From: an uncultured Xanthomonas sp.
GTDB lineage: Bacteria > Pseudomonadota > Gammaproteobacteria > Xanthomonadales > Xanthomonadaceae
DNA: 64,000 bases
Assembly: GCA_943912265.1 (NCBI GenBank)
Contig: CALTTS010000007.1
Span: 73,283-137,282, forward strand
Direction: 5' to 3'
Numbering within the stretch: position 1 is the first letter of the stretch; each line of letters begins with the position of its first letter. The position numbers were made by a program, and so were the translations under genes. Shown piece after piece: positions 19,242-27,723 of the stretch. The notes below the pieces were generated by a model. It had not been told where the DNA came from, did not search any database, and saw nothing but the letters and a program-made list of their open reading frames with translations.

Positions 19242-20090
19242 ATGGCCGACAAAGCCCCAAAAAAGTACCGGTCCAAGTTCTTCCGCGTCGCCGTGGAAGG
19301 CGCCACCACCGATGGCCGCACCATCGAACGGGCGTGGCTCGAACAGGCCGCCGCCGCGTACAACCCCGGCACCTACGGCGCCCGCGTGTGGATCGAACAC
19401 ATGCGCAGCCTGCTGCCCGACTCGCCGTTCCGCGCCTACGGCGACGTGACCGCGCTCAAGGCTGAAGAGGTCGAGATCGACGGCAAAAAGAAGATGGCGC
19501 TGTTCGCCCAGATCGAACCGACCAACGACCTGGTCAACATCGTCAACAAGCTCAAGCAGAAGCTCTACACCAGCATCGAGGTGGTGGAGAAGTTCGCCGA
19601 TACCGGCAAGGCCTACATCACCGGCCTCGCCGTCACCGACAGCCCGGCCAGCCTCGGCACCGACATGCTGGCCTTCGCCGCCAGCCACCCGGATGCCAAC
19701 CCGCTCAAGGCCCGCAAGTCGCAGCCCGATGCACTGTTCACCGTCGCCGATGAAGCCGCCATCGAGTTCGAAGAGGTGGACGACAAACCCTCCCCCGTCG
19801 CCGAACTGTTCGCCAAGGTGAAGGCGCTGCTCGCCGGCAAGGCCAGCCAGACCGACGCGGATTTCGGTGCGGTGGGCGAAAGCCTCGAAGCCATCGCCAG
19901 CCACGTCGGCCAGCAGAGCGAGGACTTCGCGGCTGCCAAGGCGGCCCTGTCCGAAGCGCAAGGCGCCATCGCCAAGCTGCAGCAGGACTTCACCGCCCTG
20001 ACCACGCAGCTTTCCCGCCAGCCCGACCCCCAGCAGCCGGCCCGCCCTGCGGCTACCGGCGGCAATGGTGCGGTTCAGACCGATTTCTGA
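19242..20090 (+). CDS. O: Capsid scaffold/protease (P2 gpO-like)
   Basis: The 282-residue protein (P2 O: 284) is both the internal scaffold and the serine protease that trims capsid proteins. The N-terminal protease region reads KYRSKFFRVAVEGATTDGR and later YTSIEVVEKFADTGKAYITGLAVTDSPASLGTD. The C-terminal third is a charged helix and coiled coil that acts as scaffold. AGGAAG lies 12 bases before the ATG at 19242. Confidence 0.93.
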   Translation: MADKAPKKYRSKFFRVAVEGATTDGRTIERAWLEQAAAAYNPGTYGARVWIEHMRSLLPDSPFRAYGDVTALKAEEVEIDGKKKMALFAQIEPTNDLVNIVNKLKQKLYTSIEVVEKFADTGKAYITGLAVTDSPASLGTDMLAFAASHPDANPLKARKSQPDALFTVADEAAIEFEEVDDKPSPVAELFAKVKALLAGKASQTDADFGAVGESLEAIASHVGQQSEDFAAAKAALSEAQGAIAKLQQDFTALTTQLSRQPDPQQPARPAATGGNGAVQTDF

Positions 20091-20130
20091 CCCGGCCGCT
20101 CACTGAATCCGCCACCACCCCGGAGCCCCC

Positions 20131-21135
20131 ATGCGCAACGATACCCGCAAGCTTTTCGACACCTACCAGCAGCGCATCGCGCAGCTCAACGGCGTCACCG
20201 ACCCGACCAAGACGTTCACCGCCGAGCCGTCCGTCCAGCAGACGCTGGAAACCAAGATGCAGGAGTCGAGCGAGTTCCTCGGCCGCATCAACCTGATCCC
20301 GGTTGACGAGCTGAAGGGCGAGAAGATCGGCCTCGGCGTCGGCAGCACCATCGCCAGTCGCACCGATACCACCACCAAGAGCCGCCAGCCGCGTTCCGTC
20401 GGCACGCTCGACGCCGACGGCTACGAGTGCCGGAAGACCGACTTCGACACCTTCGTGAAGTACCAGCAGCTGGATGCCTGGGCGAAGTTCCCCGACTTCC
20501 AGACCCGGCTGGCCAACGCCATCCTGCAGCGGCAGGCGCTGGACCGCATCACCATCGGCTTCAACGGCACCAGTGCCGCCGCCGACACCGACCGCGCCGC
20601 TCATCCGCTGCTGCAGGACGTCAACATCGGCTGGCTGCAGCAGTACCGTGCCCATGCCCCGGCCCGCGTGATGGATCACGGTACCGTCGCCGGCAAGGTG
20701 AGCATCGGCGCCGCCGGCGACTACAAGAACCTCGACGCGCTGGTGTTCGACGCCATCACCCTGCTCGACCCGTGGTACCAGCGCAGCCCGGAACTGGTGG
20801 TGCTGACCGGCCGCGAGCTGATCCACGACAAGTATTTCCCGCTGGTCAACCGCGACCAGGCCGCCACCGACACGCTGGCCACGGACGTGATCCTCGCCCA
20901 GCGGCGCATCGGCGGCCTGCAGACCTTCGACGTGCCGTACATTCCGGCCGGCACGCTGCTGATCACCAGCTTCGCCAACCTGTCGTTGTACTGGCAGGTG
21001 GGCGGCCGCCGCCGGCACATCGTCGAAGAACCGCAGAACGACCGCATCACCAACTACGAGTCGTCCAACGACGCCTACGTGGTGGAGGACTACGGCTTCG
21101 GCGCGGTGGTGGAAAACATCGAGGTCGCCGAGTAA
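20131..21135 (+). CDS. N: Major capsid protein (P2 gpN-like)
   Basis: The 334-residue HK97-fold capsid subunit is close to P2 N (357). It opens with MRNDTRKLFDTYQQRIAQLN and contains VDELKGEKIGLGVG and the C-terminal stretch YVVEDYGFGAVVENI, typical of this family. CGGAG precedes the start. It follows O as in all P2-like phages. Confidence 0.95.
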   Translation: MRNDTRKLFDTYQQRIAQLNGVTDPTKTFTAEPSVQQTLETKMQESSEFLGRINLIPVDELKGEKIGLGVGSTIASRTDTTTKSRQPRSVGTLDADGYECRKTDFDTFVKYQQLDAWAKFPDFQTRLANAILQRQALDRITIGFNGTSAAADTDRAAHPLLQDVNIGWLQQYRAHAPARVMDHGTVAGKVSIGAAGDYKNLDALVFDAITLLDPWYQRSPELVVLTGRELIHDKYFPLVNRDQAATDTLATDVILAQRRIGGLQTFDVPYIPAGTLLITSFANLSLYWQVGGRRRHIVEEPQNDRITNYESSNDAYVVEDYGFGAVVENIEVAE

Positions 21136-21167
21136 TCGGCGCCTCACCCCAGCCCAAGATGACACCC

Positions 21168-21947
21168 ATGCCCCTTTCCCCCGCCCAGCGTCACCAGCGC
21201 CGCGTGCTGGCCGAGCAGCAGGCCGCCGGCCGTGCTGCCGGCCAGCCGATGGCCGGCGCCAGCGCCTACGAGCAGCAGATGGCCGCACTGCACGGCGACT
21301 ACCTGCGGCTGAAAGGCATCCAGTCCAACGAGGGCAAGGCCACGCTCAAGCGCGAGCTGGTGCCGGCCTACCTGCCCTACATCAGCGGCGTACTGGCCGC
21401 CGACAGCGGCGCGCAGGACGACGTGGTCACCACCCTCATGGTGTGGGCCATCGATGCCGGACTGTACGCCGACGCCCTGCCCATCGCGGCCTACGTGCTC
21501 AAGCACGGGCTGACCATGAGCGATCGCTTCAGCCGCACGCCGGCCTGCATCGTCGCCGAGGAAATCGCCGAAGCCGCCACCGGGCCGCAACGCGCCAACA
21601 CGCCCTTCGGCCAGCTCGATGTGCTGCTCACCACCGAGGCCATCACCGCCGACCAGGACATGCCCGACGAAGTGCGCGCCAAGCTGCAGGTGGCCATCGC
21701 GCGCGAACGGCTGCTGCAGCTCGACCGCGATGCCCCGGACCGCGCCATCGTCAGTGATGCCGTCGCGCGTTTCGAGCGTGCCCTGCAACTGCACCCGCAG
21801 TGCGGCGCCCGCAAGGAATGCGAGCGCGCCAACAGCCTGCTGAAGAAGATCACCGGCACCGCCGCCGACGCCTTCCCGTCCACGGCCGCCGAACCGGGCG
21901 ACAAGCCCGGCCCTGCAACGCCGCCTGCCAACCCGGCGGGCGGTTAA
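21168..21947 (+). CDS. M: Terminase small subunit (P2 gpM-like)
   Basis: The 259-residue protein (P2 M: 247) recognises cos and feeds DNA to gpP. The N-terminus MPLSPAQRHQRRVLA matches the family start, so I prefer the ATG at 21168 over the in-frame ATG at 21159. The middle is helical (DVVTTLMVWAIDAGLYADAL) and the C-terminus is a proline-rich tail. Confidence 0.93.
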   Translation: MPLSPAQRHQRRVLAEQQAAGRAAGQPMAGASAYEQQMAALHGDYLRLKGIQSNEGKATLKRELVPAYLPYISGVLAADSGAQDDVVTTLMVWAIDAGLYADALPIAAYVLKHGLTMSDRFSRTPACIVAEEIAEAATGPQRANTPFGQLDVLLTTEAITADQDMPDEVRAKLQVAIARERLLQLDRDAPDRAIVSDAVARFERALQLHPQCGARKECERANSLLKKITGTAADAFPSTAAEPGDKPGPATPPANPAGG

Positions 21948-22046
21948 CCGAGCGTCCCCGCGACCCAGCCGGCTCCGGGCCGATCCGAAACGCCTTGTGC
22001 GTCCTCGGTGAGGCCCGGACCACCGGCTTCACCACGAGAGGTCACC

Positions 22047-22520
22047 GTGAGCGGATTCATCGCCAACGCCGGCAGCGGCGGCATCACCGATCCCGATACC
22101 CTCGCCAGCGATCCCTTCTGGCCTGCCGTGGACGTGGCCGCGTTGCGCAGCCGCCTGCGGCTGGACGACAGCATCACCGCCCCGCGATTGATCGCCGCCG
22201 CCTGCACCGCCGTCGATACCGTCAACGCCCAGCTCGACGCGTGGCGGGCCGAGCAACAGGCCGCCGGGCACGATGCACTGGCCGACGTATCACCCCGCCA
22301 GCTCGGCGACCAGCCCCGGCTGGTGTACCTCTACCTGCGCGCCGTGGACGGGTTTGTGGGCGCGGAACTGGCCGAGCGCTACCGCACCTACGACGCCAGC
22401 AACAGCGGCGAACACCGGGCCGAGGAACTCACGCCCACCATCGACGAACACCGCCGCGATGCGCGCTGGGCCATCCGCGACCTGCAGGGCTTGCCGCGCG
22501 CCACCGTGGATCTGATCTGA
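22047..22520 (+). CDS. L: Head completion/stabilisation protein (P2 gpL-like)
   Basis: The 157-residue protein (P2 L: 169) joins the capsid-portal vertex and finishes the filled head. Its helical pattern TLASDPFWPAVDVAALRSRL and RTYDASNSGEHRA is typical of the family. The GTG start at 22047 has GAGAGGT just upstream. Confidence 0.9.
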   Translation: MSGFIANAGSGGITDPDTLASDPFWPAVDVAALRSRLRLDDSITAPRLIAAACTAVDTVNAQLDAWRAEQQAAGHDALADVSPRQLGDQPRLVYLYLRAVDGFVGAELAERYRTYDASNSGEHRAEELTPTIDEHRRDARWAIRDLQGLPRATVDLI

Positions 22521-22736
22521 ATGGCCAGCAGCATCCGCGCCAATCAGGGCGACACGCTGTCCGCCATCTGCTGGCAGCACTACGGCACCACGGCCGGCGG
22601 CATCGTGGAGCAGGTACTCGAGGCAAACCCCGGCCTCGCCGGCCTCGGCCCGCTGCTGCCCATGGGCACGCTCATCGCCCTGCCCGACCTGGCGCCCACC
22701 ACCAACACCGAGGATCTGATCCAGCTATGGGACTGA
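22521..22736 (+). CDS. X: Tail protein X (P2 gpX-like)
   Basis: The 71-residue protein has a LysM-like fold sequence (IRANQGDTLSAICWQHYG and LGPLLPMGTLIALPDL), as in all gpX proteins, and takes part in tail completion or attachment. It starts directly after the L stop codon and overlaps the next gene by 10 nt. Confidence 0.93.
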   Translation: MASSIRANQGDTLSAICWQHYGTTAGGIVEQVLEANPGLAGLGPLLPMGTLIALPDLAPTTNTEDLIQLWD

Positions 22737-23599
22737 ACAGCGACACCGAAGGCGGCTTTCTGGCATCGGTCCAGATGCTGTGGGGCAAGGCGCAATTCGT
22801 GCCGGCCCCAGCGGTCATCACGTCCAAGCTGGTGGGCATCACCATGTCCGATGTGACTGCGATGCTGGCCGTCATGCTGCTGGTCGTGCAAATCGCCTCG
22901 GCCATCACCGACAAGTGGGGCAAGTGGGCGCCGTTGCCCGGCCGCATCCTGCGCGCGTCTGCCGGCCTGCTGTCGCGGTTGTATGCCATCGTGCGCCGCA
23001 AGCGCGTGGACGGTGACCAGTGCGGTGCATCCCTGCCGCCCACTCCAAACGGCAAGGGCAAGGCTACCGTTGTCGCACCCGTGGCCGCGCTGGTGGCCAT
23101 CGTCATGGCCCTCAGCGTGTCCGAGGGCGACGTGCGCACGCCCTACCGCGATGCTGCCGGTGTCCTCACCGTGTGCAAGGGCATCACCGGCCCGGCCGTC
23201 GTCGCCGGCAAGACCTACACGGCCAGGGAATGCGCCCTGCTCGAATCCACCGCGGTCAAGGCCGGAACCGATGCCATGGCGCGCTGCCTTGGCGTGCCGC
23301 TTGAATGGTACGAATGGGTGGCCTGGGGCCACTTCGTCCACAACGTAGGCGCCACCGCGTTTTGCACCAGCACGGCCGCGCGCCAGCTGCGCGCTGGCCA
23401 GCATGGCGCCGCCTGCGCGCAGATCCCGCGCTGGCGTTACGTCACCATCGCCGGCGCCCCGCGTGACTGCCGGGAAAAACGCTGGGACTGCGCCGGCATC
23501 ATCAATCGCCGCACATGGGAGCAATCCATGTGCGAGGGCCGCATCCCCGCCACGGATTACCCCGCCATCGAAGCATGGCTGCAGGAGCGCGCCGCATGA
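22727..23599 (+). CDS. Holin-endolysin fusion (GH24 lysozyme with N-terminal membrane part)
   Basis: One 290-residue frame carries two lysis functions. Residues 1-95 resemble a one-helix holin (membrane segment about 41-61, then a basic tail). Residues 112-131 form a second weakly hydrophobic helix like a signal-anchor-release sequence. From residue 132 comes a GH24 lysozyme with the E-8-D-5-T catalytic triad (E133, D142, T148). P2 relatives normally have separate holin and endolysin genes. An internal in-frame start such as the GTG at codon 94 could also release the enzyme alone. The stop overlaps the next ATG as ATGA. Confidence 0.85.
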   Translation: MGLNSDTEGGFLASVQMLWGKAQFVPAPAVITSKLVGITMSDVTAMLAVMLLVVQIASAITDKWGKWAPLPGRILRASAGLLSRLYAIVRRKRVDGDQCGASLPPTPNGKGKATVVAPVAALVAIVMALSVSEGDVRTPYRDAAGVLTVCKGITGPAVVAGKTYTARECALLESTAVKAGTDAMARCLGVPLEWYEWVAWGHFVHNVGATAFCTSTAARQLRAGQHGAACAQIPRWRYVTIAGAPRDCREKRWDCAGIINRRTWEQSMCEGRIPATDYPAIEAWLQERAA

Positions 23600-23958
23600 A
23601 AACCATCCCCGTCCTGTCCATCGCCCTTGCGCTGTCGCTGATCGGCAATGCCATTGCGCTGTACCACGCCGGGCATGCCAGCGCGGCCCGTGACGCCACG
23701 CTCGACAAGGCCCGCTTGCAAGGCGCCGTCAAGGCGCTGGAAGGTCGCGCCGACCTGGTCAGCCGCGTCGCGCTCGCTGCCGATGCCGATGGACGCCTGC
23801 TGCAACAGCAGCTGCAGGACAGCACCGCGGCACTGGCCACCAGCGTGGCGACCTACCGCCGCACCCTCGCCACCCTGCCCGACCTGCCGGCCGGCTGCGG
23901 CCCCGGCCAAGCCCGCGTGGATGCCTTCAACCGTGCCACGGGAGCCACCACGCCATGA
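23596..23958 (+). CDS. Inner-membrane spanin (Rz/LysB-like)
   Basis: The 120-residue protein has an N-terminal membrane anchor (IPVLSIALALSLIGNAIALY) followed by a periplasmic coiled-coil (DKARLQGAVKALEGRADLVS and LLQQQLQDSTAAL). That is the standard i-spanin plan for disrupting the outer membrane after holin and endolysin act. It overlaps the endolysin stop (ATGA) and its own stop overlaps the o-spanin start. Confidence 0.85.
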   Translation: MKTIPVLSIALALSLIGNAIALYHAGHASAARDATLDKARLQGAVKALEGRADLVSRVALAADADGRLLQQQLQDSTAALATSVATYRRTLATLPDLPAGCGPGQARVDAFNRATGATTP

Positions 23959-24341
23959 GCCTGTCCCTGCTCCTGATCGCCTGCCTGTGGCTGGCCGTGC
24001 ATGATCTGCTCGCACGGGCACACCACCGCATCGACCGCATCCGCCTGCTGTGGCTCAAGCTGCCGCTGTGCCTGGCGCTGCTGGTGCTGACCGCCTGCAC
24101 GCACAGCATCCCGACCAGGGCGCCGCCGGTCCCCGCGCAGTGCGACAGCATGTGCTACACGCCTTGCGACACCACACGCCCGGCGTGGGCGCCAGCGGAA
24201 TCCGCTAAACCGGCCGCATGGGACGACATCGCCCCGCAGGTTGTCGTCCCGCTGGGGCACCAGCTGGACCTGTGCGAGCTGCACCGTCAGGCCTGCACGC
24301 AATGCCTGCAACGCCTGAAGGATGCCGGAGTGCTGCAGTGA
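23955..24341 (+). CDS. Outer-membrane lipoprotein spanin (Rz1/LysC-like) with long N-terminus
   Basis: The 128-residue frame has a lipobox LLVLTAC near residue 48, followed by a short proline-rich stretch as in o-spanins. Unusually, a hydrophobic segment (SLSLLLIACLWLAV) and a basic linker come before the signal peptide. The true start may therefore be internal, or the N-terminal part is extra. The mature part is cysteine-rich (DSMCYTPCD and LCELHRQACTQC). It is placed after, not nested in, the i-spanin gene. Confidence 0.75.
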   Translation: MSLSLLLIACLWLAVHDLLARAHHRIDRIRLLWLKLPLCLALLVLTACTHSIPTRAPPVPAQCDSMCYTPCDTTRPAWAPAESAKPAAWDDIAPQVVVPLGHQLDLCELHRQACTQCLQRLKDAGVLQ

Positions 24342-24829
24342 TCAAGCCCGAGAGCCTGCGCGCGGCGTTGGTAGCGGCGGTGCCGCACTTGCGGCGCAAC
24401 CCGGACCGCCTGCTGATCTTCGCGGATGAAGGCAGCGTGGCGGCCACCTTCGCGCCGGGCCTGTCATTCGAGTGGCGCTACACGCTCAACCTGATCGTCA
24501 CCGACTTCGCCGGCCACCCGGACGCCATCATGGTGCCGCTGCTGGCATGGGTGCGCGACAACCAGCCCGAGCTGCTGGCCAACCCCGCCCGGCAAGGCGA
24601 CATCACCTTCGAGGCGGACATCATCGACAGCGACAAGCTCGACCTGTCAATCAAGCTCAAGCTGACCGAGCGCGTGGGCGTGCATGCCCGCGCGGACGGC
24701 AGCGGCGTGGACGTGGAGCACTACCCCGAGCCGAGCCCCGAACCCGCGCTAGGGATCCCCACCGGCGGAGCATGGGCCGTGACGGCAAACGGCGAAAGCA
24801 TTGCCGAATGGGATGACCCGCGTGGATGA
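24338..24829 (+). CDS. R: Tail completion protein (P2 gpR-like)
   Basis: The 163-residue protein (P2 R: 155) helps finish the tail end that meets the head. Family features include IKPESLRAALVAAVPHLRRNPDRL and EWRYTLNLIVTDFAGHPD. The GTG start at 24338 overlaps the o-spanin stop (GTGA) and has GGAG upstream. Confidence 0.92.
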   Translation: MIKPESLRAALVAAVPHLRRNPDRLLIFADEGSVAATFAPGLSFEWRYTLNLIVTDFAGHPDAIMVPLLAWVRDNQPELLANPARQGDITFEADIIDSDKLDLSIKLKLTERVGVHARADGSGVDVEHYPEPSPEPALGIPTGGAWAVTANGESIAEWDDPRG

Positions 24830-25274
24830 CCTGGCCAGACTGGAGACATGGGCGGCCGGGTTGCTGGCCGACATCGAGCCCGGCGCCCGCGCCCGCCTTG
24901 CGCGCAAGGTCGCCACGGATCTACGCCGAAGCCAACAGCGGCGCATCGCGGCCCAGCGCAACCCGGACGGCTCGCCCTACGTGCCGCGCAAGCGCGAACC
25001 GCTGCGCGGCAAGGCGGGCAGGATCAAGCGCGGCGTCATGTTCCAGCGCCTGCGCAGCGGCGGCTACCTGCGCACCCGTTCCGATGCCTCGCAGGCCAGC
25101 GTGGAGTTCACCGGGCGTACCGCCCGCATTGCCCGCGTCCACCAGTTTGGCCAGGTGGACAAGGTGCGGCCCAACGGACCACGCGCCGCGTATGCCCGGC
25201 GCGAGCTGCTGGGCTTCACCAAGGCCGACATCGACGCCATCCGCACGTCGCTCATCGCCCACCTGCGGGGCTGA
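24813..25274 (+). CDS. S: Tail completion protein (P2 gpS-like)
   Basis: The 153-residue basic protein (P2 S: 150) works with R in tail completion. Typical segments are DLARLETWAAGLLADI, NPDGSPYVPRK and IARVHQFGQVDKV. The ATG at 24813 overlaps the R gene by 17 nt; a TTG at 24801 is also in frame. Confidence 0.92.
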   Translation: MTRVDDLARLETWAAGLLADIEPGARARLARKVATDLRRSQQRRIAAQRNPDGSPYVPRKREPLRGKAGRIKRGVMFQRLRSGGYLRTRSDASQASVEFTGRTARIARVHQFGQVDKVRPNGPRAAYARRELLGFTKADIDAIRTSLIAHLRG

Positions 25275-25364
25275 CGTGTAGCGCCGCGCGTTACACGCCG
25301 GGCCGATTGCCCGCGCGCGCGCGTCACGCCGACCATGCCTCCATCGCCCACCGAGGCCCGCCCC

Positions 25365-26261
25365 ATGTCCACCTTCACCGCCGTCGATCTATCGCGCCTG
25401 CCCGCGCTCGACCTGATCGAGACGCTGGATTACGAGGCCATCGTCTCGCGCCTGCTGGCCGATCTGCGCGCGCGCAACACCGCCTTCGATGCGCTGGTCG
25501 AATCAGACCCGGCCTACAAGCAAACCGAGGTGACGGCCTATGCCGAGCTGCTGATCCGCCAGCGCATCAACGAGGCGGCCAAGGCGGTCATGCTCGCCTA
25601 CGCAACGGGCACCGCACTCGACCACGTCGCCGCCGGCTACAACGTCGAGCGGCTGACCATCACCGAGGCCGATCCTGACGCCACCCCGCCGGTAGACGCC
25701 GAATACGAATCCGACGCCGACCTGCGCCGCCGCGTGCAACTGGCATTCGAGGGCTACAGCACCGCCGGCCCGGACGGCGCGTACCTGTACCACGCATTGA
25801 GCGCCCACGCAGACGTGCAGGATGCCAGCGTGTCCAGCCCAACGCCTGGCACCGTGGTGGTCACCCTGCAATCGCGCAGCGGCGATGGCACGCCCGGCAT
25901 CGACGTGCTGGATGCCGTTGCCGCAGCGCTCAATGCCGACGACGTCCGCCCGTTGACCGACAACGTCATCGTGCAGGCCGCCGAGATCGTGCCCTACGGC
26001 ATCACCGCCGAACTGGTCCTGTGGCCCGGCCCGGACGCGGAAGTGGTGCTCAATGCGGCCAACGCCAACCTCGATGACCTGATCGCCCGCCAGCAGCGGC
26101 TGGGCCGCGACATCACCCGCAGCGCCCTGTTCGCCGCACTGCACGTCGAAGGCGTGCAGAACGTGCTGCTCACCGCACCGGCTGCCGACGTGGTCATCAC
26201 CCCCATGCAAGCCGCGCATTGCAGCGGGCGCAGCATCGCCTACGCGGGTACTGACGAATGA
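25365..26261 (+). CDS. J: Baseplate wedge protein (P2 gpJ-like)
   Basis: The 298-residue baseplate assembly protein (P2 J: 302) has the family segments LIRQRINEAAKAVMLAYATGTALDHVAA and ESDADLRRRVQLAFEGYSTAGPDGAYLYHAL. It lies directly after S rather than after V and W as in P2. The 90-bp spacer before it holds a short inverted repeat (GTGTA..TACAC, 25276-25296). Confidence 0.93.
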   Translation: MSTFTAVDLSRLPALDLIETLDYEAIVSRLLADLRARNTAFDALVESDPAYKQTEVTAYAELLIRQRINEAAKAVMLAYATGTALDHVAAGYNVERLTITEADPDATPPVDAEYESDADLRRRVQLAFEGYSTAGPDGAYLYHALSAHADVQDASVSSPTPGTVVVTLQSRSGDGTPGIDVLDAVAAALNADDVRPLTDNVIVQAAEIVPYGITAELVLWPGPDAEVVLNAANANLDDLIARQQRLGRDITRSALFAALHVEGVQNVLLTAPAADVVITPMQAAHCSGRSIAYAGTDE

Positions 26262-26875
26262 GTCTGCTGCCCCCCAACGCCAGCGCGCTGGAACAGGCGC
26301 AAGCGGCCGTGTCCGCGCAGCTGGCAACACTGCCGGTGCGCATCGGCGACCTGAAGCGGGCCGATGCCTGTCCCGTCGAGTGGTTGCCATGGCTGGCGTG
26401 GGAACGCAGCGTGGACGTCTGGAATCCGGCATGGACGGAGTCGCAGAAGCGCGCCGCCATCGCCGCCAGCTTCGGCATCCACCAGCGCAAGGGTACCGCC
26501 GGCGCGGTCAAGGCCGCACTGGCCACCCTCGACTGGTCCTCGCGCGTGGCCGAATGGCATCACCTCAGCCCGCCGGGCGAACCCTATACCTTCTCGGTGG
26601 AAATCACGCTGGATCGCCGAGGCATCGATGCTGGCATCTACGACGACGTGGAGCGGCTGGTCCTGGCCGCCAAGAACACCCGCAGCCACCTGACGCGCAT
26701 CAGCCTGATCCACGCACAATCCGCAGCCCTGCAGCTGGCCGGTGCCGCCGTGGTGGCCGAAACCGTGAGCGTGCTGCCCTACCAGATCGGCCTGCGCAGC
26801 CAGTCGGCGGCCGTGGTGCACGGCCATGCATTGGTCACGCACGACATCACCACCCTCTATCCGCAGGTGCATTGA
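26258..26875 (+). CDS. I: Tail protein I (P2 gpI-like)
   Basis: The 205-residue protein (P2 I: 176) is a baseplate/tail-fibre connecting component. Its N-terminus LLPPNASALEQAQAAVSAQL and the WLPWLAWERSVDVW motif are typical. It overlaps J by 4 nt (ATGA). The C-terminal ~25 residues extend beyond P2 I. Confidence 0.92.
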   Translation: MSLLPPNASALEQAQAAVSAQLATLPVRIGDLKRADACPVEWLPWLAWERSVDVWNPAWTESQKRAAIAASFGIHQRKGTAGAVKAALATLDWSSRVAEWHHLSPPGEPYTFSVEITLDRRGIDAGIYDDVERLVLAAKNTRSHLTRISLIHAQSAALQLAGAAVVAETVSVLPYQIGLRSQSAAVVHGHALVTHDITTLYPQVH

Positions 26876-26877
26876 CC

Positions 26878-27399
26878 ATGCCGAATTACTTCACCGTCCT
26901 CACTGCCAAGGGCCAGCCCAAGGTAGCGGCCTCTCTGCTCCCCGGCGGGACACCGCTGGCCATCTCCGCGATGGGGTTCGGCGACGGCGGCGGCGCGGCC
27001 GTCACCCCGGTGGAAAACCGCGAAGCACTGGTAGGCGAGGTCCACCGACGCGCTGTCAACAGCGTCGTGCGCGATGCCGCCAACGCCAACTGGATCGTCG
27101 TCGAATGCGTGCTGCCGCCCGACGTGGGCGGCTGGACCATCCGCGAGGTGGGCCTGTACGACGCCGATGGCGACCTGGTCGGCTACGGCAACTTCCCGGA
27201 CACCTACAAACCGGTGCTGGCCGAGGGCTCCGGCAAAGAGCTGATCGTCCGCCTGTACCTCGAAATCACCTCGGCCGCGCAAGTCACGCTGCAGATCAAT
27301 CCCAGCGTGGTCAACGCCACCCAAGCGTGGGTGGCTGTGCAAATCGCTGCGGCCGAGCGCGCCCATCGCGCCCGCCGCTATCACCTCTCCCAACTCTGA
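26878..27399 (+). CDS. H: Tail fibre protein, short (gpH N-terminal type)
   Basis: The 173-residue protein has the conserved virion-attachment domain of P2-type tail fibres: YFTVLTAKGQPKVAASL, VGEVHRRAVNSV, DVGGWTIREVGLYDADGDLV and YLEITSAAQVTLQINPSVV. P2 H is far longer (669), so here the shaft and tip are missing from this gene. The tip function is probably carried by the following glycine-rich genes. Confidence 0.87.
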   Translation: MPNYFTVLTAKGQPKVAASLLPGGTPLAISAMGFGDGGGAAVTPVENREALVGEVHRRAVNSVVRDAANANWIVVECVLPPDVGGWTIREVGLYDADGDLVGYGNFPDTYKPVLAEGSGKELIVRLYLEITSAAQVTLQINPSVVNATQAWVAVQIAAAERAHRARRYHLSQL

Positions 27400-27408
27400 G
27401 GCCCACTC

Positions 27409-27723
27409 ATGGCATCTGGAAAACTCGGCAAGGCAGCACTGGCTGCGGCCGCTGACACCGACCTCTACACCGTGCCGGCGGGCACGGTGGCGACGGCCAA
27501 TATCAACCTCTGCAACCGCACCAGCGCGGCGGTGACGGTGCGCCTTGCCATCCGTTCGGCCGCACTGGCCGATGCGGATTACATCGAGTACGACGCCGCG
27601 CTGCCGGCCAACGGCGTGCTGGAGCGCACGGGCATCGCGCTGTCGGCAGGGGAAACCATCACAGTGCGCGCATCGGCGGCCGGCGTGTCTGCGCGTGCGC
27701 ATGGCTTCGAGGAGGTGGCGTAA
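27409..27723 (+). CDS. Small tail-fibre-associated protein
   Basis: The 104-residue product is beta-rich (YTVPAGTVATANINLCNRT, AVTVRLAIRSAAL, YIEYDAALPANGVLERTG). The pattern is common in phage structural proteins of the tail-fibre region. Its stop overlaps the next ATG (TAATG). The exact role is unknown. Confidence 0.7.
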   Translation: MASGKLGKAALAAAADTDLYTVPAGTVATANINLCNRTSAAVTVRLAIRSAALADADYIEYDAALPANGVLERTGIALSAGETITVRASAAGVSARAHGFEEVA

